Shown here: positions 45,033-56,650 of the stretch, one piece after another
Position numbering within the stretch: position 1 is the stretch's first letter
How the letters are laid out: every line of letters starts with the position of its first letter
Origin: Acetobacteraceae bacterium
GTDB taxonomy: Bacteria; Pseudomonadota; Alphaproteobacteria; Acetobacterales; Acetobacteraceae
Reading direction: 5' to 3'
NCBI GenBank assembly: GCA_027487385.1
Contig: JAIYDS010000060.1
Location: forward strand, 1 to 56,787
DNA: 56,787 bases
Notes under the pieces: generated by a model
Seen by the model: only the letters and a program-made list of their open reading frames with translations
Told to the model about the DNA's origin: nothing
The model's database searches: none
Made by a program: the position numbers and the translations under genes

Positions 45033-45988
45033 TCCACGCGGATGCGCGCGTCCCGCACCACCTGGCCGATCTTCGCGACATCCTCGGCCATGAAGCGGCC
45101 GAACTCCGCGGCGCTGCCGCCCACCACCTCGGCCCCCATTTCGAGCAGCCGCGCGCGCTCGGCGGGTTGCGCGATGATGGTGCTGAGGGCGGCGTTGATC
45201 CGCTCCACCGCAACGGGCGCCATGCCGGCCGGCCCCAGGCAGCCATACCATTCGTCAATCGCGAAGCCGGGCAGGCCGGACTCGGCGATGGTGGGCACCC
45301 GCGGCAGGTAGGAGGCCCGCGCGGCCGATGTCACGGCGATGGCGCGCAACTGGCCGTCCCGCACATAGGGCAAGGTGGAACTGGCATTGCCGAACATCAG
45401 CTGGATATGGCCGCTGATCAGATCGGCCAGCGCCGGCCCGCCGCCGCGATAGGGCGCATGCACCATGTCCACCCCGGCCGCGAGCTTGAACATCTCACCC
45501 GAAATATGCACCGCCGAACCGATGCCCGGCGAGCCGAAGGTCAGCGCGCCAGGCCGCGCGCGCGCCAGGGCGATGAGATCCGCCACGCTATGGACGGGCA
45601 GCGAGGGGTGCACCACCAGGATGTTCGCCACACGGGCGAGCAGCATGATCGGCGTGAGATCGCGCAAGGGATCATAAGGCTGGCGGGACAGCAGCGTGGC
45701 CGAGATGACCGTGCTGGTGACCATGCCGAAGACATGCCCATCCGTGGGGGCACGGGCCAATTCGGCAGCGCCGATCGCGCCCGAGGCCCCGCCCCGATTC
45801 TCCACGATGACAGGTTGGCCGAGGCCGGCGCTGAGCTGGGGCTGGAGTTGCCGGGCGAGAATATCCGTGGTGCCACCCGGCGGCCAGGTCACGATCAGCC
45901 GCAGCGGCCGAGTGGGGAAAGCCTGCGCCCGCGCGGGGCGCAGCGCGGGAACCGAAAGGCCCAAGGCCAGGGCGTGACGTCTTTTCAT
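45029..45988 (-). CDS. TctC/Bug family substrate-binding protein
   Basis: A 319-residue periplasmic binding protein. The signal MKRRHALALGLSVPALRPAR, with cleavage near ARAQA, is followed by FPTRPLRLIVTWPPGGTTD and VIVENRGGASGAIG. GGGAGGAAAAG precedes ATG 45988. It sits 13 nt after the SDR gene and overlaps the LacI gene by ATGA, so its ligand is probably the inducer or substrate of this hydroxyacid operon. Confidence 0.88.
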   Translation of the reverse strand: MKRRHALALGLSVPALRPARAQAFPTRPLRLIVTWPPGGTTDILARQLQPQLSAGLGQPVIVENRGGASGAIGAAELARAPTDGHVFGMVTSTVISATLLSRQPYDPLRDLTPIMLLARVANILVVHPSLPVHSVADLIALARARPGALTFGSPGIGSAVHISGEMFKLAAGVDMVHAPYRGGGPALADLISGHIQLMFGNASSTLPYVRDGQLRAIAVTSAARASYLPRVPTIAESGLPGFAIDEWYGCLGPAGMAPVAVERINAALSTIIAQPAERARLLEMGAEVVGGSAAEFGRFMAEDVAKIGQVVRDARIRVE

Positions 45989-46001
45989 CTTTTCCTCCCG
46001 C

Positions 46002-46817
46002 TCAGGCGGCCGACCAGCCGCCATCCACCGGCCATGCTGTCCCGGTGATGTCTCGTCCCGCTTCGCCGCAAAGGAAGGCGGCCATGGCGCCGATCGCGCT
46101 CGCCTCCACGATGCGGCCAGAGGGATTCTTTCCGTCCATGAAACGCGCCGTGGCGGCGGCCCGGTCCAGCCCGTGCATCGCCATCAGCGCCTGGATCCGG
46201 GCGTCGATGTTGGGCGTCAGCGTGGTGCCGGCGCAGATGGCGTTGCAGGTGATTTCGGTCTGCGCGGTCTCCAGCGCCACCGCGCGCGTCAGTCCGATCA
46301 GCGCGGTCTTTGTGGTGACGTAGCCCACGCGGTCGGTACCCCCCACCAGGCCATAGATCGAGGACATGTTGATGATCCGCCCCCAGCCGCGCTGCCGCAT
46401 CCCGGGCAAGGACAGGCGGATCAGGTGGAAAGCGGCGGAGAGGTTCACGGCGAGATCCATGTCCCAATCCTCCGGCGCCATCTCCTCGATCGGCCCGAAA
46501 TGCCGGATCGCGGCGTTGTTCACCAGAATGTCCACGCGCCCGGCGCGCGCCATCATTTCGGCGATGGCCCGGGGCTCGGCGAGTTCGGCGGCTTGGTAGC
46601 GCACCGCGATGCCCTGGCGCCCGGCGAGTTCCCGCAGGATGGGCGCCGCCTCGCCGGGTTCGGCCAGCCCGTGCAGGATGAGGTCACAGCCCTGCGCGGC
46701 CAGGGCCTCGGCCACGGCCAGCCCGATGCCGCCGGTGGAGCCGGTCACAAGGGCGATCCGGCCGCTCAAGGGCCGCGCCGCGCCCGCCACAGCGGGAGAT
46801 GGTGTGACTGATAACAT
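46002..46817 (-). CDS. short-chain dehydrogenase, D-3-hydroxybutyrate dehydrogenase-like
   Basis: A 271-residue SDR. The cofactor motif TGSTGGIG is at residues 25-32, NNAA near 95, Ser in NMSSIYG and YVTTK as the YxxxK motif. The NAICAGTTLTPNIDARIQ segment and overall wording resemble bacterial 3-hydroxybutyrate dehydrogenases, but substrate specificity in this family is hard to predict. It is the first gene of the minus-strand SDR-TctC-LacI-dehydrogenase-MBL series and is divergent from the MmgE/PrpD gene. Confidence 0.85.
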   Translation of the reverse strand: MLSVTPSPAVAGAARPLSGRIALVTGSTGGIGLAVAEALAAQGCDLILHGLAEPGEAAPILRELAGRQGIAVRYQAAELAEPRAIAEMMARAGRVDILVNNAAIRHFGPIEEMAPEDWDMDLAVNLSAAFHLIRLSLPGMRQRGWGRIINMSSIYGLVGGTDRVGYVTTKTALIGLTRAVALETAQTEITCNAICAGTTLTPNIDARIQALMAMHGLDRAAATARFMDGKNPSGRIVEASAIGAMAAFLCGEAGRDITGTAWPVDGGWSAA

Positions 46818-46942
46818 TTCGGCAGGTTAGCCACTCCTCCCGATCCGGCGCAACGCAGGCTATCAAACCTTTACGGCGCGATGCCCAGCCGGTATCGCTA
46901 TCACCGAGGGGCGGCCGCGCCCGTTGCCAGGGAGAGAACCGC

Positions 46943-46984
46943 ATGCCCGCCTTCCCGCACCCAAAGCTGCGGCGCGCGCCGTGA
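46943..46984 (+). CDS. 13-codon leader minicistron upstream of the mmgE/prpD gene
   Basis: An ATG with the best ribosome-binding site in this region (AGGGAGAG, 6-7 nt spacing) opens a 13-codon frame encoding [13 protein letters not shown]. Its TGA overlaps a GTG (46981) that begins the MmgE/PrpD frame (GTGA). Either this is a leader peptide that couples translation, or the real gene start has suffered a 1-nt frameshift. I cannot decide between these. Confidence 0.4.
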   Translation: MPAFPHPKLRRAP

Positions 46985-48312
46985 GCCGTTTCGCCGGCCA
47001 GATCCTCGGCGCGTTCATCGCCGATTCGCGCTGGGCGGATATCACGCCCGGCCTTCGCCACGATGCCAAGCGCGCCATTCTCAACCACCTCGGCTGCGCG
47101 CTGGGCGTGGCCAAGGATCCGGCGGTGACCACGGCGCTGGCCGTCATGCGCGAATTCTCCGGCCCCGCGGTCGCGACGGTGATCGGCCAGGGCGCGAAGC
47201 TCGATCCCATGGCGGCCAGCTTCGTCAACGCCATCGCCTCCAACCTGCTCGACTACGACGACACGCACCTGGCCACCGTCATCCATCCCGCGGCCCCCGT
47301 GGCCCCTGCCCTCTTCGCGCTGGCGGAGCAGCGTGGCTTCTCGGGTGCCGAAGTGCTGCACGCCTTCCTGCTGGGCGGCGAGGTGGAATGCCGGATCGGC
47401 AACGCCATCTCGCCCGGGCATTACGCGCGGGGTTGGCACATCACGTCGACCTGCGGGCATTTCGGCTCGGCGGCGGGCTGCGCCAAACTGCTTGGGCTGA
47501 GCGCGGAGCAAAGCTGGCATGCGCTTGGCATCGCAGCGAGCCAGGCAGCGGGGCTGGTGGAAAACCTCCCGACCGCCGCGAAGAATGTGGGCGTGGGCAA
47601 TGCGGCGCGGCACGGCATCCTGGCCGCGCTGCTGGCCGAGAAGGGCTACAAGGCCGCACCCGCCGCCATCGAAGGGCCGCTCGGCTTTGCGCGCGCCACC
47701 GGTGATGCACCGGACCTGGCCGCGATCACGGAGGGGCTGGGCACCGATTGGGAGATCGCGCGGAACACCTTCAAGCCCTATCCGGCCGGGATCGTCTTCC
47801 ACGCGGTGATCGAGGCCTGCCTCGCCCTGCGCGACATGGCCGGCCCGCCCGAGCGCATCGCCAGCGTGACGGTTGCCGGGGATGCCCTGCTGCTGGCCCG
47901 TGGCGACCGCCCGGTGGCCAATGAGCGCGATGCGCGGGTGAGCATCCATCACAGCGCCGCCCTGGGCTTTGTCCGCGGCAAGGCGGGCGTGGCCGATTTC
48001 GAGATGCCGGCGGTGCACGACCCGGCCTTGGCAGCCTTCCGGGCCAAGGTCTCCGCCACGCTGGATGAGCGTCTGCCGCGCGGCGCCACCACCGTGACCG
48101 TAAGGCTGCAGGATGGGCAGGTGCTGCAACGCCAGGTGATCGCGCCGCGCGGCAGCCTGGAGCATCCGATGAGCGACGCGGATCTGGAGGCGAAGTTCCA
48201 CGACAATGCCGGCATCGCCGGCTTTGCCGACCGGGCCGCGCCCGCCATCGCGGCCGCCTGGGCGCTGGACGCCGCGCCGGATGTCACGCGCCTGATGACC
48301 GCCCTGGCCTGA
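46981..48312 (+). CDS. MmgE/PrpD family protein (2-methylcitrate dehydratase-like)
   Basis: A 443-residue protein of the MmgE/PrpD fold. The N-terminal region [16 protein letters not shown] and NLLDYDDTH are hallmarks, with [20 protein letters not shown] around residues 143-162 and [13 protein letters not shown] further on, all typical. Members include 2-methylcitrate dehydratase and various racemase- or dehydratase-like enzymes. The GTG start is chosen because homologous sequence begins there and it overlaps the stop of the short leader frame; a TTG at 46924 is an alternative. It is divergent from the SDR gene. Confidence 0.85.
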   Translation: MSRFAGQILGAFIADSRWADITPGLRHDAKRAILNHLGCALGVAKDPAVTTALAVMREFSGPAVATVIGQGAKLDPMAASFVNAIASNLLDYDDTHLATVIHPAAPVAPALFALAEQRGFSGAEVLHAFLLGGEVECRIGNAISPGHYARGWHITSTCGHFGSAAGCAKLLGLSAEQSWHALGIAASQAAGLVENLPTAAKNVGVGNAARHGILAALLAEKGYKAAPAAIEGPLGFARATGDAPDLAAITEGLGTDWEIARNTFKPYPAGIVFHAVIEACLALRDMAGPPERIASVTVAGDALLLARGDRPVANERDARVSIHHSAALGFVRGKAGVADFEMPAVHDPALAAFRAKVSATLDERLPRGATTVTVRLQDGQVLQRQVIAPRGSLEHPMSDADLEAKFHDNAGIAGFADRAAPAIAAAWALDAAPDVTRLMTALA

Positions 48313-48401
48313 GCTGCGCCGATCTGGTCTGCGCCCCGCGCGGTTTTCCCGGCGCCCGCGACGCGCTACACGGTCTCCGTTTCAACCAGGAGAAGTGTGT
48401 G

Positions 48402-49397
48402 ATGCGTGTGGGCGTGATCGGTGCCACGGGCGCGGTCGGCAAGGAATTGGTGGAGGTGCTGGCCAAGCGGCATTTCCCCGTGAAGGAACTGCGTCTCTTT
48501 GCTTCCACCCGCTCCGCCGGCACCAAACAGACCACGCCCTGGGGCGACGTGACGATCGAGGCCTATAGCCCGGACGGCGCCCGCAACCTCGATCTCGCCC
48601 TGCTCGCCGTCTCCGGTGACTTCGCCAAGGCGCATGCGCGCGCGTTGGCGGCCGAGGGCGTCGCCGTGGTGGACAATTCCTCCGCGTTGCGGCTTGAGGC
48701 CGATGTGCCGCTGGTGGTGCCGGAGGTGAATGAGGACGCGATCGGCAGCCACCGTCTCATCGCAAATCCGAACTGCACCACGGCCATCCTCGTGGTCGCG
48801 CTGGAGCCGCTGCGCCAGGCCTTCGGCCTCAAGCGCGTCATCGTCTCGACCTATCAGGCGGCCAGCGGCGCCGGCGCCGAAGGCATGGCTGAGCTGGAGC
48901 GCGAGACCCGCCGCGTGCTGGTGGAGGGCCAGCCGGCGCAGAACGAGGTCTTCGCCCATCCACTGGCCTTCAACGTCATCCCGCAGATCGACAGCTTCGA
49001 GCCCAATGGCTACACGCGCGAGGAAATGAAGGTCGCCTGGGAGAGCCGGAAGATCATGGGCATGCCGGATCTGCTGATCTCCTGCACCGCCGTTCGTATC
49101 CCGACCTATCGCGTCCATGCCGAGGCGGTGACCATCGAAACCGAGCGCCCTGTGACGCCGGAGGCGGCGCGCGAGGTTCTCTCGCGCGCGAAGGGTGTGC
49201 GGGTCGTGGATGATCCCGCAGCCCAGCGCTATCCCATGCCCATGACGGCGACCGGTCAGGATGATGTCGAGGCCGGCCGCATCCGCGCGAATCCCGTATT
49301 CGGCGATCGGGGGTTGGATTTCTTTCTCTGCGGCGACCAATTGCTCAAGGGCGCCGCACTGAATGCGGTTCAGATCGCGGAGAGGCTGAAGCGATAG
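48402..49397 (+). CDS. asd: aspartate-semialdehyde dehydrogenase
   Basis: A 331-residue NADPH enzyme of lysine, threonine and methionine biosynthesis that reduces aspartyl phosphate to the semialdehyde. The N-terminal motif [10 protein letters not shown] is at residues 4-13, the nucleophile Cys125 in NPNCTTA, and [14 protein letters not shown] and [11 protein letters not shown] are conserved. AGGAGA precedes ATG 48402; a GTG just before it is less likely. It is monocistronic, following the MmgE/PrpD gene by about 90 nt, and is the first clear core-metabolism gene at the edge of the catabolic region. Confidence 0.95.
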   Translation: MRVGVIGATGAVGKELVEVLAKRHFPVKELRLFASTRSAGTKQTTPWGDVTIEAYSPDGARNLDLALLAVSGDFAKAHARALAAEGVAVVDNSSALRLEADVPLVVPEVNEDAIGSHRLIANPNCTTAILVVALEPLRQAFGLKRVIVSTYQAASGAGAEGMAELERETRRVLVEGQPAQNEVFAHPLAFNVIPQIDSFEPNGYTREEMKVAWESRKIMGMPDLLISCTAVRIPTYRVHAEAVTIETERPVTPEAAREVLSRAKGVRVVDDPAAQRYPMPMTATGQDDVEAGRIRANPVFGDRGLDFFLCGDQLLKGAALNAVQIAERLKR

Positions 49398-50164
49398 ACG
49401 GCGCCTCTGCCGTCCCGTCGGGCGATCGGTCCCCGAGCAACGGAGTGCGCCGATCGCCCGGGGACCATGAACCCGAGCATCGGCCACCGCCCACGATTTT
49501 CCCTCCAGCGCGAGCCTCGCAGGTCAAGCGATATCGAGCGGGGGGCGAAGGCCATTTTGTGCCGGCCAGGCATGATCATCGCATCTAACGCGGCCTGCCC
49601 GCATCGACGATCACCGGCCGGTGCGCTGCGTCGGGCTGGTCTGCGGGGCTTTGCCGATCGCTGCATCCAATTGGCATGCAGGTGCAGCGTTGAAGTTCGG
49701 CCCGACCACCTGCGCGGTCCGGCGTCAGGCATGCGCGGCCGTGTGACGCCATGATGGGCAGCGGAAGCCGGCGCACTTCCCGGCGCGACGCAGGGCAAGA
49801 AGCCGCTTCGCCCCAATGCCCATCATGCGCAGCAGGGTTGCGAAAAACCTGTCGCTCCGGCGCGCGGCTTCCTTCTCCCTCGCACCGGCATTCCCTTGGC
49901 TTAAGCTTTCCCGTCGGGATGTCCGCCGATGGAGGGCCGCGCCAAAGTCCAGCACGCGGAGGGCTGTGCTCCGGATCACCGCCGCCGGGAATGGAGCATG
50001 CCATCTACCGCCAGCGATGACCTGCTGCTCCTTGGCGACGGCACGAGGTCAGGGATGGAATTGCCGGTTATGGCAAGGCCGCCAGCTGCGCGATGACACG
50101 CTCGCTTTTGACGCCCCCGGGCGCTTCCGCTAGCTGAAATTGCCCAGTTGGAGACAATACCCCC
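49398..50164. other. gene-free stretch between asd and cysD
   Basis: About 770 bases without a supportable gene. Open frames of 80-100 codons exist on both strands but show no domain, and their codon pattern looks unselected. A perfect 11-bp inverted repeat, CATGATGGGCA (49750-49760) and TGCCCATCATG (49817-49827), frames 56 bases. The last part should hold the cysDN promoter; GTTGGAG precedes the cysD ATG. It may be a decayed gene or a mobile-element scar. Confidence 0.4.
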
Positions 50165-51085
50165 ATGCAGCCGGTCCAGACGCGAACCCTGAGCCCTCAC
50201 CTCCGGCGGCTTGAGGCGGAAGGAATCGCCATCCTGCGCGAGACGGCCGCAAGCTTCCGCAATCCGGTCCTGCTCTACTCCATCGGCAAGGACAGCAGCG
50301 TGGTGCTGCATCTGGCGATGAAGGCCTTCGCCCCTGGCCGCATACCCTTCCCGCTGCTGCACATCGCCACCGGCTGGGATTTCCGGGACATGCTCGAATT
50401 CCGTGACCGCCGCGCGGCCGAGCTGAACGCCCGGCTGATCGTCCACACCAACCCCGATGGCCTCGCGCGCGGCATCGGCCCCCTCACCCATGGCAGCCAG
50501 GTGCATATGGATGTGATGGGCACCCAGGCGCTGCGCCAGGCCCTCGACATGGGTGGCTATGACGCGGCGCTCGGCGGTGCGCGGCGGGACGAGGAAAAGG
50601 CCCGCGCGAAGGAGCGCGTTTTCTCCCACCGCGCCCCCGGCCATGTCTGGGAGCCGCGCGGCCAACGGCCGGAATTGTGGGGCCTCTACAACACGCGCAT
50701 TGCCCCGGGCGAGACCATGCGCGTCTTCCCCATCTCGAACTGGACCGAATTCGACGTGTGGGACTACATCGCCGCCGAGCAGATTCCCGTCGTGCCGCTT
50801 TATTTCGCGGCCGAGCGGCCCGTGCTGCGCCGCGGCGGCGCGCTCATCATGCGCGATGACGAGCGCATGCCGCTGGAGCCTGGCGAACAGGTCGAGATGA
50901 TGTGGGTGCGCTTCCGCACCATGGGCGACTGGCCGCTCACCGGCGCCCATGAGAGCCGCGCCCAGACCATGGACCAGGTGCTGGAGGAGCTGCGCCTCTC
51001 CCGCGTCTCCGAACGCCATGGCCGCCTGATCGACAATGACCAGGAGGCCTCGATGGAACGCAAGAAGCGCGAGGGGTATTTCTGA
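50165..51085 (+). CDS. cysD: sulfate adenylyltransferase subunit 2
   Basis: A 306-residue PP-loop ATP pyrophosphatase. The motif [13 protein letters not shown] is at residues 38-50, [18 protein letters not shown] is the CysD signature, and the tail [11 protein letters not shown] is the usual C-terminus. With CysN it makes adenosine 5'-phosphosulfate from sulfate and ATP. The 1-nt TGATG junction with cysNC gives coupled translation. This is assimilatory sulfate activation in the cytoplasm. Confidence 0.97.
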   Translation: MQPVQTRTLSPHLRRLEAEGIAILRETAASFRNPVLLYSIGKDSSVVLHLAMKAFAPGRIPFPLLHIATGWDFRDMLEFRDRRAAELNARLIVHTNPDGLARGIGPLTHGSQVHMDVMGTQALRQALDMGGYDAALGGARRDEEKARAKERVFSHRAPGHVWEPRGQRPELWGLYNTRIAPGETMRVFPISNWTEFDVWDYIAAEQIPVVPLYFAAERPVLRRGGALIMRDDERMPLEPGEQVEMMWVRFRTMGDWPLTGAHESRAQTMDQVLEELRLSRVSERHGRLIDNDQEASMERKKREGYF

Positions 51086-52944
51086 TGGACGGCACCATCC
51101 TGTCGCGCGGCCTGCTGCGCGTGCTGACCTGCGGTTCGGTGGATGACGGCAAGTCCACCCTGATCGGGCGGCTGCTCTACGACAGCCAGATGATCATGGA
51201 GGACACGCTCGCCGCCATCACCCGCGACAGCCGCAAGCACGGCACGGTGGGGGAGGATGTGGACCTCGCGCTGCTGGTGGATGGGCTGGAGGCCGAGCGC
51301 CAGCAGGGCATCACCATCGACGTCGCCTACCGCTTCTTCACCACACCCAAGCGCAGCTTCATCGTGGCCGATTGCCCGGGCCATGAGCAATACACGCGCA
51401 ACATGGCCACCGGCGCCTCCAATTGCGAGCTCGCCATCATCCTGGTGGATGCGCGCAAGGGGCTGCTGACGCAGACGCGGCGGCATTCCTACATCTGCTC
51501 GCTGCTGGGCATCCGCCATGTCGTGCTGGCGGTGAACAAGGTGGACCTGGTGAATTTCGACCAGCAGGTCTTCGACCGCATCGTGGGCGAATACGCGACC
51601 TTCGCGGCCGGCCTCGGCTTCCACACCATGGTGCCCATCCCGGTCTCCGGCCGCTTCGGCGACAATGTCAGCACCCGCTCGGGCAATACGCCCTGGTATC
51701 GCGGCGAGACGCTGCTGGAGCATCTGGAGAGCGTGAGCGTCGAGGAAGAGCTCACACAGATCCCCTTCCGGTTCCCGGTGCAATGGGTCAATCGCCCGAA
51801 CCAGGATTTCCGCGGCTTTTCCGGCACGGTGGCCAGCGGCGCGGTGGCCGTGGGCGAGAACATCGTGGTCGCCGCTTCGGGCGTGACCAGCCATGTCACC
51901 CGCATCCTGGGCCCGGATGGCGAGCAGGAGCGCGCCACGGCGGGCGAGGCGATCACCATCTGCCTGGCCGACGAGGTGGATGTGGCGCGCGGCGACGTGC
52001 TGGCCCCCGTCTCGGACCGCCCGGCCGTGGCCGATCAATTCGCCGCGCATGTGCTCTGGATGGATGAGGAGCCGATGCTGCCCGGCCGCCAATACATGAT
52101 GCGGATCGGCAATCTCTGGACCTCCGCCTCGGTGACCGTGCTCAAGCACCGGGTGGATGTGGCGACGCTGGATCATCAATCAGCCACGCGACTTTCACTG
52201 AATGAGATCGGGCTGTGCAATTTGAGCACCGCGCAGCGCGTGCCCATGGACCCCTATGCCCAGAACCGGCTGACCGGCGCCTTCATCCTGGTGGACCGCT
52301 TCACCAACCGCACCGCGGGCTGCGGCATGATCAACTTCGCGCTCCGCCGCGCGACCAATGTGCATCATGAGCACTTCCTGGTGGACAAGGCGGCGCGCGC
52401 CACGGCCCTGGGCCAGAAGCCTCTCGTGCTGTGGTTCACCGGACTGTCCGGCTCGGGCAAATCCACCGTGGCGAAGCTGGTGGAGCAGGCGCTGCACAAG
52501 GCCGGCCGGCACACCTATTCGCTGGATGGCGACAATCTTCGCCATGGCCTGAACCGCGATCTCGGCTTCACCAATCAGGACCGCGTGGAGAATATCCGCC
52601 GCGTGGGCGAGGTGGCGAAGCTCATGGTGGATGCGGGGCTGATCGTCCTTGCCTCCTTCATCTCCCCCTTCCGGGCGGAACGGCAGATGGTTCGGGAGAT
52701 GCTGGGCGCGGGCGAGTTCCTGGAGGTCTTCGTGGACACGCCGATCGAGATCTGCATGCAGCGCGACGTGAAGGGCCTCTACGCCAAGGCCCGGCGCGGC
52801 GAGATCGCGAATTTCACCGGCGTGACCAGCCCCTACGAGCCGCCGGAGCACGCCGATCTCGTGCTGGATGGCGGCAGCGCCGCCGCCGAGGCGCTGGCGC
52901 ACCAGGTCCTGGAGTTGGTGGAGCGGCATCTAGCGGGGAGCTGA
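51085..52944 (+). CDS. cysNC: bifunctional sulfate adenylyltransferase subunit 1 / adenylylsulfate kinase
   Basis: A 619-residue fusion. The CysN GTPase part has GSVDDGKST at residues 17-25, DCPGHEQ at 96-102 and NKVD at 151-154, followed by the EF-Tu-like beta-barrels. The CysC kinase part begins near 440 with GLSGSGKST at 453-461, [11 protein letters not shown], and [18 protein letters not shown]. CysN drives APS formation by GTP hydrolysis and CysC phosphorylates APS to PAPS. Such N-C fusions are common in alphaproteobacteria. Both halves look intact. Confidence 0.97.
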   Translation: MDGTILSRGLLRVLTCGSVDDGKSTLIGRLLYDSQMIMEDTLAAITRDSRKHGTVGEDVDLALLVDGLEAERQQGITIDVAYRFFTTPKRSFIVADCPGHEQYTRNMATGASNCELAIILVDARKGLLTQTRRHSYICSLLGIRHVVLAVNKVDLVNFDQQVFDRIVGEYATFAAGLGFHTMVPIPVSGRFGDNVSTRSGNTPWYRGETLLEHLESVSVEEELTQIPFRFPVQWVNRPNQDFRGFSGTVASGAVAVGENIVVAASGVTSHVTRILGPDGEQERATAGEAITICLADEVDVARGDVLAPVSDRPAVADQFAAHVLWMDEEPMLPGRQYMMRIGNLWTSASVTVLKHRVDVATLDHQSATRLSLNEIGLCNLSTAQRVPMDPYAQNRLTGAFILVDRFTNRTAGCGMINFALRRATNVHHEHFLVDKAARATALGQKPLVLWFTGLSGSGKSTVAKLVEQALHKAGRHTYSLDGDNLRHGLNRDLGFTNQDRVENIRRVGEVAKLMVDAGLIVLASFISPFRAERQMVREMLGAGEFLEVFVDTPIEICMQRDVKGLYAKARRGEIANFTGVTSPYEPPEHADLVLDGGSAAAEALAHQVLELVERHLAGS

Positions 52945-53124
52945 TGCGCCACAGGCGGCGCCGATGGAAGTGACGACCGACGCCCTGCCGATCGCTGCGA
53001 CGCAGCACGCCCTGGTCCGGGGCTTGAGCGCCAGCTCTCCTCGCCCGCATCAAGGCCGTGCCGCGCCTCGTCGTCTTGCCCAGCGTGCTGGGGCGGCGGA
53101 AGCGGCGAAAGCGAAGAAGCTGTC

Positions 53125-53430
53125 AGCGCAGTGGCGTGCCCGGATGCTGGTGCTGTCGGTCATCTGCAGGAGGTCGGCATCAGCGCCGCCATTGGCCCAG
53201 GCTTCGAGCATGACATCCCACAGGCCCGATGCGGTCCAGCGTCGGAACTGACGGAACATCGCGTTCCAGTTGCCGAGTTCGGCGGAAAGGTCACGCCGTG
53301 GCGCGCCCCTGCGCGCGATCCGGAAGATGGGGTCGAGCACGCGCCGGTGGTCGCGGGCGGGCCTGCCGCCAAGCGGGCGGGCCAACACCACGAAGGGCTT
53401 GGAAAAGCACCACCCCTCGTCCGTCCGCAG
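53125..53430 (-). mobile_element. IS5-family (IS427-like) transposase remnant, ORF A part
   Basis: A fragment of about 100 codons encodes GGRPARDHRRVLDPIFRIAR, RRGAPRRDL, GNWNAMFRQFRRWTASGLWD and the first catalytic Asp in QMTDSTSIRARHCA, clearly the N-terminal half of an IS5-family transposase. APRRDL replaces the usual APWRDL, and the similarity stops right after the DSTSIRA motif; the second half of the transposase is absent. Terminal inverted repeats could not be identified. It is decayed and immobile, a scar between cysNC and glmS. Confidence 0.8.
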
Positions 53431-53439
53431 CCCGCGGAT

Positions 53440-53823
53440 CAACGACGATCTCCATGCCGGAGACCAGCTTGGAATCACGCCTGCCCGCGTCTGGCAATCC
53501 CCCAAGCGATGGGTTATGCACGCGGCCCAGAAGAGATGGCTGATTTACTTTTCGATCGATCTTCCATCTCTTGACTTATGACTTAAGCGTATTTGCCCAT
53601 CGGCTTGGATTGATTTAGACCAAAGGTGGATTAATCTATAAGGTGGCTTGGCTTTGTATCCGTTGTCCAAGCATTGCCAAACGGATAACGATCCATAAGC
53701 TCACAACGTCACCAGCCGTTGCGCGGGTGTAGCGGGACATGGATCTGGGCCGGACGGCGGCAAGCATTTGGGCTCCGCCGAGACGTTTTGGCCCTCCGCT
53801 TCAGGTTGTAAGGAGACGCGCGA
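53440..53823. other. A+T-rich leader and promoter region of glmS
   Basis: Together with the IS remnant this forms an 880-base gap between cysNC and glmS; 52945-53124 holds nothing recognisable. From about 53520 to 53700 the sequence is much richer in A+T than the rest of the window. No tRNA, small RNA or ribozyme-like structure was recognised in it. Confidence 0.45.
53615..53642 (+). promoter_or_regulatory. candidate promoter for glmS
   Basis: TTAGAC (53615-53620), a 16-nt spacer and TATAAG (53637-53642) resemble a housekeeping promoter. It would leave a leader of about 175 nt before the glmS ATG. Based on pattern only. Confidence 0.35.
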
Positions 53824-55647
<1,824 letters not shown>

Positions 55648-55654
55648 GAAAAAA

Positions 55655-55679
55655 GGGCCTCGGGCGGCTGGGGCCGCCC
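55655..55679 (-). terminator. intrinsic terminator for the TctC gene on the minus strand
   Basis: A perfect 7-bp G+C stem (55662-55668 with 55673-55679) and a 4-nt loop lie between the convergent glmS and TctC genes. Read on the minus strand the hairpin is followed by GAGGCCC and then a run of six T, as in a factor-independent terminator. For glmS on the plus strand the A-run precedes the stem, so termination in that direction is less certain. Confidence 0.6.
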
Positions 55680-55708
55680 CCGCTTCACGGTGGTGCCCCA
55701 GACCGCAG

Positions 55709-56650
55709 CTATTCTGGGGTTACGCCCAGTTCGCGCAACGTCCGGCCGATGGCCGCGTATTCGCCGGCGAGGCGTGTAGCGAGTTCGGCGCGGGGGCGGA
55801 AATCAGGGACCACGCCCCAGCGCTGCGCGATCAGGCGAAAACCCTCGCTTTGCATGGCGCGCTCGCAGGCCAATTGCAGCCGGTCGAGAATCGGGGCGGG
55901 CACGCCGCGCGGGGCGAACAGCGCCGCATAGCTGGGTTGCAACGCATCCACCCCCTGCTCGCGCGCCGTCGGCACATCCGGGAATTCCGGATGGCGCCGC
56001 TCCGAGAAGACCGCGATCAGGCGCGTCTGTCCCGCCCGCGCCATGGGCACGCCCGAGGCCACGACGATGGCCGCGAAATCCAGCCGGCCGGCCAGCACCT
56101 CGGTCAAGGACGCCGCGTCACCGCGAAACGGCGCATGGGTCCATTGCCCGCCGGCCGCCACCTGGATGCGATGGACCCCCAGGAAAGGCGCCGAATTCGG
56201 CCCGGGCGAGCCATAGGTCAGCGGGCGCTGGCGGGCGGCGGACACCATCTCGGGCAGGGTTTTCCAGGGGCTGTCGGCCCGCACCATCACGCCCAGGATA
56301 TTCTCCGTGACGTTGCAGACGGGAGAGACCGCCTCCGGCCCCAGCCCGGTGTTGCGCACCAGATGCGGTTGCACGACCAAGGGCACGAGCGGCGAGAAAG
56401 CCAGCGTCAGCCCATCCGGCGCGGCCGCGGCCAGCGAGCGCATGCCCACCACGCCCGAAGCGCCATCGCGCGAGACCACCACCACCGTCTGGCCCAGATC
56501 GGGCGAGAAGGCCTCGGCCAGGGCACGGGCGATGGCATCGGTGCTGCTGCCGGTCGCATAGGGGTTGATGATGGTGACGGGCCGCTCGGGCCGCCACTCC
56601 TGTGCTGCTGCCGGCGTCACCAGCAGCAGCAGGGCCAGCAGCGCCCTCAT
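55709..56650 (-). CDS. TctC/Bug family substrate-binding protein
   Basis: A 313-residue periplasmic binding protein. A short signal MRALLALLLLVTPAAAQ is followed by RPVTIINPYATGSSTD and VVVVSRDGASGVVG. Compared with the other TctC proteins here it departs from the usual PFAAGG and ENRPGA wording (PYATGSS, SRDGAS), so it is a more divergent member. ATG 56650 overlaps the stop of the upstream cyclase-family gene (ATGA), giving an operon. Confidence 0.85.
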   Translation of the reverse strand: MRALLALLLLVTPAAAQEWRPERPVTIINPYATGSSTDAIARALAEAFSPDLGQTVVVVSRDGASGVVGMRSLAAAAPDGLTLAFSPLVPLVVQPHLVRNTGLGPEAVSPVCNVTENILGVMVRADSPWKTLPEMVSAARQRPLTYGSPGPNSAPFLGVHRIQVAAGGQWTHAPFRGDAASLTEVLAGRLDFAAIVVASGVPMARAGQTRLIAVFSERRHPEFPDVPTAREQGVDALQPSYAALFAPRGVPAPILDRLQLACERAMQSEGFRLIAQRWGVVPDFRPRAELATRLAGEYAAIGRTLRELGVTPE

